Positions 55,401 to 64,000 of a DNA stretch of 64,000 nt are shown one piece after another. Position 1 is the first letter of the stretch, and the number at the start of each line of letters is the position of its first letter. Under the pieces are notes generated by a model. That model saw only the letters and a program-made list of their open reading frames with translations, did no database searches and was not told the origin of the DNA. A program made the translations under genes and the position numbers. The stretch is from Basidiobolus meristosporus CBS 931.73 (lineage: Eukaryota > Basidiobolomycota > Basidiobolomycetes > Basidiobolales > Basidiobolaceae): NCBI GenBank assembly GCA_002104905.1, contig MCFE01000005.1, positions 186,001 through 250,000 on the forward strand, read 5' to 3'.

Positions 55401-56245
55401 TGTTGTATGGTGGTTCGTTCTCTAGATTTCCATGTTTCAAACAACTCGGGGGTTTTGAAATCTTTAATGGTCAACACCCCGCCTGTTCCTTTCTCGAGAT
55501 TGCTTAAGCATTCTTTCAGTTCCCAGAATGCCGACTAAAATTGAAAATTAGGTAAGCGAAAAATATATAGCTGCACGGGGAGTGTCGAAATCCAAACGGG
55601 TACCTGTCCATTACACATGTTGGAGAACGACTCAACTACTCGCTGATGTTCCCGGGAGGACACCTCATACAACTCACCGACCCAATCAGCCAGTTTACCT
55701 TCAGATGCGCTCGATTGCTTGGCAGCGGCAGGCTGAATGATGAGCTGGTAGTTTTCAAGGCGCTTAAGAATATCAGCGGTGGCGAGTTGCGGGAAAGTGA
55801 CCAGAACATCTCTCAGGATGGAAACGAAAATCCTGACGTACTCCAACAATCTCTCTTTAGTGCTCTGAGAGGATTCAATCCCTTGTTGTCTGAATTGAGT
55901 GGATACGGTTTTTGAATAGAAAATCACCAGATCCTCCATTTTGCCATTCTCCTTTAGGGTTGAATAATAGGAACGGTCATGAAGACTACTAGCCATAAGC
56001 GTGATACATTTCCGAGAAAGATTGTCGCCGTAGGTGGTGTTTGTAGAGGGTAGCCTAGATATGGAGCCTAGGCGTTCTCGAAGGGCTTTTATGAACTGTT
56101 TGGGCAAGCCACCATGATGAGAGGTGATGTGAAAGCTACGTTTCTTATATTCGCGAGTGACTTTCTCCTCAGCCAGGTTCTGTGTCAGCAAAGCGCAACG
56201 AAGTACATATGGGTACACTTGCTTTGAATGTAACTCCTTTATCAT
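52443..56245 (-). CDS. Munc13-homology (MUN) / C2 domain protein
   Basis: Five exons (56245-55604, 55534-55346, 55291-54944, 54886-54354, 54291-52443) give 1186 residues. The N-terminal and middle parts are helical and MUN-like (RPFIKYTKPGFTYMPQDPKG marks the family's fungal branch). MHD1 lies around 560-700 (IDFQIDLGKWFKAQVERWL). A C2 domain follows at about 770-860, with Ca2+/phospholipid loop acids in CDRNGLSDPYV and FDKDMMKDDD. MHD2 then follows (YPLFDYLDNNLGMINENIYD), and a basic Ser-rich tail. Fungal relatives include fission yeast Ync13 and Git1, linked to exocytosis/endocytosis balance at cell tips and to glucose signalling. Membrane fusion or vesicle priming is the likely role. All introns are GT-AG, 54-69 bases; the 54-base second intron ends at ATAAG, a weaker acceptor. 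Confidence 0.88.
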
Positions 56246-56712
56246 GGGGAAGGAAAAAACACGGCGAACACTATGTGTTTAACGGAGTACTTGATAACTT
56301 CCACCTGGATAAGGAAAATGTAAACCTGCGTTAGAAACCACACGAGAATTAAGCTAGAGTAAAGTGGCGTTGCCTTTGAATCAGTAAATAGTTGAAATAG
56401 CTGGGAGGTGTTACTAAAGTGAACTTGACACCGCTTGAACTAGAGAACTAGCCACACGACACTTTAATAATAAAGGCTGAAGGGGCTGAATTGGAATTGC
56501 CATGGCGAATTACTAATTAATTGTTTTCTGAACACATAGCATGAATCTAAATAATAAGCCTAAAGTATCCTGGAAATCTTTATTCCTTAAAATCAGCGTA
56601 GTGAATGTTTCGTGAAACAAGAGTAACAAGTGTTTCAATTAGATGTTCACACATCAGATCCGTCGGCGCTCGTGAGGAGCTTCAAAACAAAGGAAATTGG
56701 TCTCTATACTAT
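56246..56712. other. Upstream region of the Munc13-like gene
   Basis: 467 bases between the Munc13-like start and the snurportin stop, both on the minus strand. No gene or clear promoter box seen. Confidence 0.5.
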
Positions 56713-57938
56713 CTACTGCTCCATTTGCTGTGTTTGCTCTAGTACTATCGATTGGGTTGGATGTGACAACCACGAGCCGATGATTTCATCGATTTTTTCC
56801 AAGCCAACCCAGCCGCAGAGCGGTGTGTCACCAATTTCGTAATGAGCCTCCTTATTGAAAAACAGCAGACCATCAGGTTGGTAGCCAAGTTGATATGGAT
56901 TCCCTGCCAAGGAAGTCAAGGATTCGGGTGCACAATCGAAGACCTGTAACGAGCGGAATTGGAACGCCGTTTGTGCCGAAGTTCGTGGGGGATCTAACTC
57001 GGCCAACTTGCTTTGAAGCCAAAAAAAGCTGGGCACGGGTGATGCTTAGATCGTATATAATTGATATGCCCAAAGTGAAGAACCTACCGAAACTCTGTAG
57101 CACAGTCATAGAATGGCATACCCTTCCAGCACATCAGATCAAGCACATAAAAAGTTGAGGAGTTCTCATCGAATATACAATCGAGAATACAATAATCGGA
57201 AGATCGGTTCCCTCTATATCATCCATTAGTATGTTGCAAGCAGTCGATGGAATTTTACATATATACAGGACAGACATACCTGTAAGTGCCAGAACCTGCC
57301 GGAAGTGTAGACTGGAATTGTTTAAATATACGACCACTTTTAGCTCGACATATTGTCTTTCCTGTATCAAATGATCAACCTCTTGACCGGCAGCGGTATG
57401 CACTGGAAGAGACTTTTACCAACCATTTGCTGCAACGATCATACACCGTTTTCCTTTTGGACATAGAACCATATACCAACCACCAAACAGATTGGGTGGC
57501 ACTTGAATCATCCATTCAGCATACATAAGCTGATCACTATCATTGATAAAACTTAGAGGCCTCCCTTGGAAGCTAAAATAATCCAAAAACCTACGCATAA
57601 GGATTCTTTTTCTGACTTTTATCCCGAAAATGACCTTTAATTCGAAGCCGCTTTGCAGTATCTTGTCCTTCCGAATCATCTGTCTCGTCGTCTAATTTAC
57701 GCTTCTCACCTTGTGCAAAAGGAGACTCGGCATCACTCTCACTCTCCTCCTGGTTATTTTCCGACAATGCTAGTTCCTGTGCATACTCACTAAAATCTCT
57801 TTTTCTCTAAGAACAAAGTTAATTTGCCGGGGGCCAATTGGAATCCGTCTCAATGCGAAGAGTAGTATATGCAACCTTTTTTTGCTCGCTCAGCAATATC
57901 TCTCTTCTGACGTTCTGGTCCTCGACTGTTGGGTTCAT
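56713..57938 (-). CDS. SNUPN: Snurportin-1 (m3G-cap snRNP import adaptor)
   Basis: Six exons (57938-57876, 57806-57595, 57536-57424, 57361-57280, 57213-57088, 57028-56713) give 303 residues. Snurportin binds the trimethylguanosine cap of spliceosomal snRNPs and carries them to the nucleus with importin-beta. Visible: the end of the importin-beta-binding helix ([20 protein letters not shown]), an acidic linker, then the cap-binding fold. The fold contains [67 protein letters not shown] and [13 protein letters not shown] ending in PLCGWV. It is about 55 residues shorter than human SNUPN, mostly at the N-terminus, so an upstream exon may be missing; the ATG at 57938 is tentative. All introns are GT-AG. 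Yeasts lack this gene. Confidence 0.88.
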
Positions 57939-58875
57939 CGGCAAATATATATTACTGTTGAAGCAGCAACAACCTCGAGACAAAAATAGCACCGGATAAG
58001 ACGTACTCCATCCAGCGACCGATTGAATTTCCATTTTAATCAACCATGGTTGTTTAAAAAATGCATAAAAATGCCAGTTGTTTAGTTTTCGCAGTAATCG
58101 TGACAATGCCAAGCTACTTCAGATGGATGGGAGTAGCATAATATTATTGACTTGATGGGGGGGGGGTGAAAATCGAACAAAACAATTCAGAATCCAAACT
58201 CACCCGAGTTATCGGCAAAGATAGCTTTTCATAAATTAAAAAGCCTGCACGACGTTCGGGATTGAAATGCCTTAAACTTGGGCGTCATGTTGTAAACTTT
58301 CCCATCCGATCTAGAATAATCCATGATGCAGATTTCCTTGGGCCAAACATGGCGAGTTATTTATAGCGATTAAAAATAAATTCCGCACCCTCTTGCCAAG
58401 GCCGGAATCGAGCTAAATTAATTTTGGAATGTTACACTTACCCGCTAGTCACATGACGATCCTATTTGTCGGGAGGATAGATTAAATTGATGTGATCGGG
58501 TAAACGGACGGAGTCTACGTCTGCATGGAGACTCGAATGTTCGGATAAATTGGATCAAGATTCGAGCGCTCGCAGGAAGATGGTGGTACACCTTTATCTA
58601 AAAGATGATATTTCTCGTGCCAACAATCACGCATACATGACATGTTTCATATTTAATATATGGGACAGATGGAAAAAGATGTCAAAATATCGTAATGATT
58701 GAATGTACGTGACATTGAGATAGAGATGTAGGTAAAGAATATTCACATTCTAGTACGGTGATGGTTGATGGGGAAATGAACATGTGGTGTGGATAATAGC
58801 GCCCATTGGAGCGTGCAATAAGTATGGATATTTAAAATTATCGAAATTAAAGAGATAGGCTATATCTCAGAACTA
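57939..58875. other. Intergenic region between snurportin and the serine-rich gene
   Basis: 937 bases. A G-run lies at 58158-58167. A minus-strand ATG at 58288 (MTPKFKAFQSR) could be the missing importin-beta-binding start of snurportin, but I found no convincing splice to the next exon. Confidence 0.4.
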
Positions 58876-60681
58876 TCACATATTCATACTTCTCGAGTTG
58901 GTTGGTCTTCCCAAGTCTGGTGAAAACATGTTCTGCATTCGAGAGGTTGGAGCTCGCGACACAGAAGGAGAGCGAGGCTGCTCCGCGCTTAGGTATCTAC
59001 CACTGCTGCGCGATACTGATACCGACCGAGGTTGGGGCTCCATATAGTGTCTACCAGTGCTTCGCGAAACCGATTGTGTGCGTGGTTGAGGCTGTGTAAA
59101 CTGCCCGCCAGTACCCTGAGATATTGAGTAGGAGCGAGAGTGACCCTCATGAAAACCTCTGTAACCAGTCCGGTGTGAAAGTGGGTCAAGGTTTGACTGG
59201 CTTTCATAGTTGGCATATGAAAACATAGTACCTGGTAGTGATGTTGTGGATGAGGCTGACCTCATACCCGAGGTCCTGGACAAAGATGAATATACAGTGT
59301 TCTCGTAGCCTTGTCGCCGGATATCAAAGTAGTCATCGGAAGGTTCATTATAGCCGGCATAATAAGGATCATTAAAGTAGGCATTATTAAGCATATGAGC
59401 ACTGTTCATGTGCTCGCGGTTTCGGTATGCTGTATGTGGAATAGTGTCAAAGAATTGCTCAGCCGGTAGAGGACCATACCGATTTGAGATAGGTTGCATG
59501 TTTTCGCTGTAATACTCGTCAGGATAATGGGAAGCTTGATATCCAAGTGGTCCCGCTTTTCTTTCGCTAGGCTTATGTACAGACACCTTCGTTTTTGGAT
59601 GGGGGGACGCTTCTCTTCTAGAATAGCTGCTAGGAACGTCGTGGTTCTGGTGGCGGGAGGGGTTGCGCGGAGGAAGATCATACATTCTTTCACTCAACTC
59701 GCTAACATTGTCACATGAATATGTACGTCGAGAACTATATATCGAGCTGCTATCATCTTCAGATATATCGTTTTCATTAGGAATATACTCGGCATATGCC
59801 GAGAATGATACAGAGCGGGTGCGTTCCTTTATTTTTTTCGAAGGTTGTTGATGGCCTGGGGATTGAGGTTAGTTATTCCGATGTACAGTCGTGAACGAGG
59901 TCCAGATAGTGTACCTTTCTCATTGGGGCGATTCACCATATCCCTTCTAGCCAGAGCCGCTAGAGGAACGTTGTCTTCGTCATCTGAACCTTGACTCTTA
60001 TCCGAATAAAGTTGAGCTGGCACCTGCAAAGTCTCAATAGGCTTGACTATATGTACGATGACTGGTTATTGGATCGATGATAAGAATTTGTGATCTATGA
60101 ATAATCAATTACCTGGGGCATCGAGCTGATTTTGCTGACCTGCCAGCACCACGTGGGCGGTACCAGTGTTCTTTTGTGCATCAGGAAGCTCTTCTGGCTC
60201 GCTTTTTTCGGATATACTTTCTAGTGAGCTATTGGGACTACCAAAAGCCTTGGAATGACCCTCTTTATCTAATGGTCGATGAGATGTAAATGTTAATATT
60301 GATGGACACTCGTGTGTAAGCTTTGAGGTAGTGATTACTTTTTAACGTTTCTTGATCGACTTGTTTGTGTATGGCGGTTTTCAAACTACTCTTTAGTGGT
60401 TTTGGCGGTAAGCTACTCGGTGGTTGGCTTCGTGCTCTAGTGGCGTGCGAGCCCGGTTCAATATAGCCTCGATATGTTGGTGCAGCACCAGATATCAAAG
60501 ATGGTGGGAAATGAGACTGAATGGCATGGGGAGGGGGGACTCGAGAGTTATTGACCTGTCGACGACTCTCTCTACGTGCCTCGCGCTTTTCGTCCATAGA
60601 TATTTGAAGCCTAGACATATGCATCGGCATACTTTGCATATTTTGTGCTAGCATATAGTCGGGCACACCACGGCCGGACAT
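58876..60681 (-). CDS. Unrecognised serine/arginine-rich, low-complexity protein
   Basis: Four exons (60681-60339, 60268-60113, 60046-59915, 59855-58876) give 536 residues with consistent phase-1 junctions. I do not recognise a domain. The N-terminus has MPMHMSRLQISMDEKREARR. A Ser/acidic region follows, then a short motif DDEDNVPLAALARR of the kind found in fungal low-complexity signalling proteins, then Ser-Arg runs. Near residues 453-516 an approximately 18-residue unit is repeated (SVSRSTGRHYMEPQPR, SVSRSSGRYLSAEQPR, ending SVSRAPTSR). Most of the chain is probably disordered and rich in candidate kinase sites. No signal peptide or membrane helix is seen. The first ATG that opens the long frame was used. 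It is divergent from the Vps3-like gene. Function unknown. Confidence 0.7.
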
Positions 60682-62338
60682 GAGGAGTGAGCTTTTGAGG
60701 GGAGAAGGGTAAAGAAAGCAGTATAGACAATCTGAAGTAAAGGGAGTAGAACCACAGTAAGACCAAAGATGGAGCAATCAACGTCAAAATAGAAAGTGCT
60801 GAAAATTTCAGAGAAGTGAAGAAAAATACGAGCACTTTATTGGGAAAAATTGTGGTATGGTGGCGGTTTTATTGTCCAATATCAAGGGTGATATATGGGA
60901 TCCAAGATGCATTCATCTCACCCCAGTGCAGTTTCGTAACGCCGATCCGAGTGAGATATTTTTATGGCGTGGTCGGTTGTTCCACACTCCATACAAGGAA
61001 GGCCTGCATTATTCGTAATATCGATACCATCGTTCCCTTACGGTGAAGTGGCCTTAACAAGCTAATCAAACAGTTGGTGAATTCATATTATTCAATCATA
61101 CAATTACTGGCCATTATATGATTGGATCAATGTCGTCGCATTAGACAATCGATTATGAATCGGGATTATCATGTTGCGCCTACACAACCCTATCCTTACA
61201 ATTCGTGACTAGAATTATTTTCGAAGATGAGTCTTGAACAAACAAATAGGCAAACTAGCTACCGTGAAATTACAGCAATTTGGAAAAGCGCCCTATATTT
61301 AGAACTTGATGTTGTAAAAACGGGTTGTTGATAGAGCGAAGTGGGGAAGTTATTTATGGATTTTCTTGTTGATTTCCATGAGTAAAACAAAGGATCTCAG
61401 CAGTGTCTCTGGCTGTCTCATTGAACATGGATACCGCTCCCTCATTCTTAGCAAGGGACTTATCCGGCATGATGAGTTATAGAAATTGCGAGCTAGAACA
61501 ATCCATCAATGCATGTACCATCAACAACTATATGCTGAGATTAGATTGGGGACTCATGGTAATCGATAAATTTAGGCCATCACTTCTATTGGAATCCAAA
61601 CATGACTCTTCCTCGAAGCCCAATTTAAGTGCATCGCCAACACACTCAAACCTATCGTTTGTTAAAGAGGCATGGAAATGGCTATTTGTACCAGTTTCAA
61701 TACAATCGACATGATACGAGCATTTACCCCCTTTTACCAAAATTAGTTTATTATTATGTTGAATAAAATATATCGGGCAGCGTTAATCCTGGAAATAAAG
61801 TTCCCAAGGCAATAGCTCAGTGAACCATTACCAGAAAATAGTATGTTCGATTTGATTATCTCATGTTGCTACTGACTTTGGGAAGCAGTCACTATCGAAT
61901 CTTCTGAATTTTGGTGCCACCGCAAGCCATTGTACCTTATCATGATCAAAAAACGGTGTTTAAAAATAGCTCGTTTCATCAGAAATGCAAACCCAGTTGA
62001 GATACTCTAATCAACTTTTATTGTTTAACTATGTTCTCCAGTTAATGCTTCAATTCTGGCCATTTAAATATGGGATGTGCACGCGATTCGAAATTCACCA
62101 TGTATATTGAAGGTTGCCTATATTTACGTGGTCGATTTCTGGATAAATTATCATGACGATTTGGTTGTTTAACTAAGTAATTAATTCAATAACCCTGACG
62201 AGTTTACGACATTGGTATACCAAGTAGTTGCGAACTTCGAGAGTACACATTCCATTTCCTACTCGGTGAATGTCCTTGTTTCGTCGCTTGTTTTGACCTT
62301 TTCTGAGCTTGAATAAGACCATAGTTACCGTTTGAGTT
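60682..62338. other. Long divergent intergenic region
   Basis: 1.66 kb between two divergent genes, AT-rich. A plus-strand frame from ATG 61427 to 61714 (95 codons) and an overlapping minus-strand frame at 61528-61740 show no recognisable family, and I cannot tell whether either is real. It should contain both promoters. Confidence 0.4.
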
Positions 62339-63999
62339 ATGCAGTTCCAACCGTTCGTGCTCAAAACCATACTTTCCGCGTTACTCCCGGAGGACCAATC
62401 ATCAGCCACCTCGCCTTCGCTTACTACACACCAACAAAGTCCACCACGCCTCCCACCAAGAAATTCCTCATTATCGCCAGTAAATCTCACGAGATCGTTA
62501 TCCGCTAGCTCTACTTCCTCACTGTTTTCTGGAAAAGTCACTGCCGAGTCCGTAGAAACTTGGGGTACTGTATACACGCCGCCCATTGTACTTGAGCCTT
62601 CCGACCACTGTTCTATACTGACAGCAATCTCACTCTGCAGACAAAAATGTATATGTTGGAACAAATGACGGGTATATATATCACTACTTGGCTGCCGATC
62701 TGTCTTTATCGGACGATGTACATATTTCCAAATATACCTATATGCATTGCAACCAGTATTGACCAAAGGTGCCCTATTTACGTGCAATAGGAAGATGAAA
62801 GCCCACAACTAATTCAGAAGCGCAATCTTGGTGTTGGTAAGAAGTCGGTAGAGAGAATCGTGGCACTTCCCACTATTTCTAAGCTTGTGGTGCTGTGTGG
62901 TATGTAACTACCAAGAAACTGTTATACTTCGTAAATGGTCGAGCTTACGCCCATTCTAGATTCGACCATTATGTTCTTCACACTTCCTGACCTAAGCTCT
63001 ATACCACACGAAATCATGGCACCTATCCGAGGGGTAACTTGCTTGTGTTTCGACGAAGGAAACTCGTCGTTTCAGAAAAATCGAGTTTCAATGTGTGCCG
63101 TTAAGAGGAGAGCTGTCCAATTTTACCAGTTGGGCGATGGGGCCGTCTTGGAGCGGGTAATTGGATGGGATACCTATACACGACGAGCTTGGACATATTT
63201 CTAACAGTTACCCGATCTGCGTAGGAAACATCTCTCCCGGATGGTGCAATTACTGTCTGCCGTTTTGAAAACCATTTGTGCTTTGCGGATACATATTCCT
63301 ACAAAATCCTGGATATTCGTACTTCACGGGCCATAGATCTTATCCCAACCTCCAAAGGAAATTCAGACTGGGGTATCAAGAACAGCAGCGCATCTTTAAA
63401 GCCGATCGTTACTGTGGTAGACAAAGGGGAGTTTCTTCTTATTACCGCAGCAGCTGGAGCCCATATCCTTTCTGAAATGATTTCTGCTCATGCCGCCCAG
63501 TACTTGTAGCGTTGTATTTCTTAACATGCGTACAATCGGCTTTAGGAATGTTCGTCACGTCTTCCGGAGATCCTACCAGAGGAACTCTTCAGTGGCCTAG
63601 CCATCCCCGAGCCATCGGTAAGTGTTTCAGCACCAGTGCATTAGCGATCTTAGTGCTGATCGCGTACTTCGCATCTCATAGGGATTCATTTTCCATACGT
63701 GATTGCCCTTCTTCGAAACAACACCATCCAGATCCATAATCTTCTTGACCAAAAATTGATGCAATCATTTGGCTTTACCCGGAATATGGAGGTTCGGAAC
63801 CTCGTGGAGACGAATGGAATGGTGTTTTCAGCGCCTTCCATCCTGGACATGTCTCAAAGCCTCCCAAGTCTAGCCACCACGTTTCTCATCACCAGAGACT
63901 CGTTAATGACTCTGGCTCCACTTCCTTTGATTACCCAAGTATGTCGGTGTCCAATATATATCGCTGATCGTCTCGTTCTAATCCAGCGGGTTGCAGGTG
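62339..63999 (+). CDS. VPS3: TGFBRAP1/Vps3-type vacuolar sorting protein (CNH domain), 5' part
   Basis: Eight exons reach the window end: 62339-62564, 62641-62717, 62818-62899, 62960-63156, 63225-63462, 63534-63617, 63682-63938 and 63986 onward (about 390 residues). The sequence is a CNH (citron homology) beta-propeller as in Vps39 and TGFBRAP1/Vps3, subunits of the HOPS and CORVET endosome tethers. Evidence: NVYVGTNDGYIYHYL, then ERIVALPTISKLVVLCD, SMCAVKRRAVQFYQLGDG, ETSLPDGAITVCRF and LCFADTYSYKILDI. GMFVTSSGDPTRGTLQW, IHFPYVIALLRNNTIQIHNL and LMTLAPLPLITQ follow; the last fits TGFBRAP1/Vps3 better than Vps39. A Ser-rich insert follows the first 20 residues. Intron 5 (63463-63533) is AT-AC and alone rejoins the frame; the others are GT-AG. 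Confidence 0.85.
63463..63533 (+). other. U12-type AT-AC intron in the Vps3-like gene
   Basis: The 71-base intron starts ATATCCTTTC and ends GCGTAC. A branch motif TTTCTTAAC lies at 63517-63525, its adenosine 9 bases before the 3' end. Exon 5 ends in phase 1 (GCC C) and exon 6 starts AA TCG GCT, giving AAAGAQSALGMFVTS. The GT donors nearby (63500, 63506) and the AG acceptor (63545) cannot be joined in frame. Confidence 0.88.
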
Positions 64000-64000
64000 G

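Noticed and set aside
61427-61714. A 95-codon frame in the divergent region before the Vps3-like gene
   Set aside because: No recognisable feature and an equally long antisense frame; noted under the intergenic entry but not called as a gene.
62173-62808. A 211-codon minus-strand frame over the start of the Vps3-like gene
   Set aside because: The plus strand here encodes the conserved CNH start (NVYVGTNDG) with good splice sites; the minus frame is a shadow.

Overview
The window looks like a nuclear contig of a filamentous or zygomycete-grade fungus. Evidence: introns of about 47-100 bases, and fungal versions of a PHO84-type phosphate transporter, Dicer, Elongator subunit 4, eIF3i, a Munc13/C2 protein and a CNH-domain tethering subunit. 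It also has snurportin-1, DNMT2 and two AT-AC (U12-type) introns, which most ascomycete and basidiomycete yeasts lack. An early-diverging fungal lineage fits best; I cannot name the species.

Bases 1 to about 27,690 are a transposon graveyard: AT-rich, with almost no CpG and many TpG/CpA. It holds four pieces of one CACTA-like (Plavaka/TNP2) DNA transposon family. Two of them (986-6465 and 19893-24170) are longer and carry a transposase and a divergent second gene. A near full-length Ty3/Gypsy element (11250-16220) lies inside an older Gypsy relic. A deleted Copia element (17437-19500) carries a solo Gypsy LTR. There are further Copia and Gypsy relics and a 345-base-arm foldback palindrome (25197-25928) with related arms near 10.2-11.0 kb. 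All coding relics are broken by stops or frameshifts.

From about 27.7 kb the composition changes sharply (CpG becomes common) and a compact gene arm begins. In order: phosphate transporter (+), DAGL-like lipase (+), Dicer (-), prefoldin 5 (+), ribosomal protein eS24 (+), DNMT2 (-), ELP4 (+), a mitochondrial-type PPR protein (+), a compact CDC25 phosphatase (-), eIF3i (-), a Munc13-like C2 protein (-), snurportin-1 (-), an unrecognised serine-rich protein (-), and the 5' part of a TGFBRAP1/Vps3-type CORVET subunit (+, cut by the window end). Dicer/prefoldin and DNMT2/ELP4 are divergent pairs with short shared promoters. DNMT2 and Elongator both modify tRNA anticodon loops.

The most notable result is two independent AT-AC introns with U12-type 5' sites and branch motifs, in prefoldin 5 (39878-39960) and the Vps3-like gene (63463-63533). 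In both cases the protein reading frame is restored only if the AT-AC boundaries are used. The snurportin gene, which imports capped spliceosomal snRNPs, lies between them. Secondary leads are two compensating single-base frame breaks in DNMT2, the foldback palindrome as a possible Dicer substrate, and the conserved divergent partner gene of the CACTA-like element. Exon limits were worked out by hand from splice motifs and reading frame; no transcript or database search was available.
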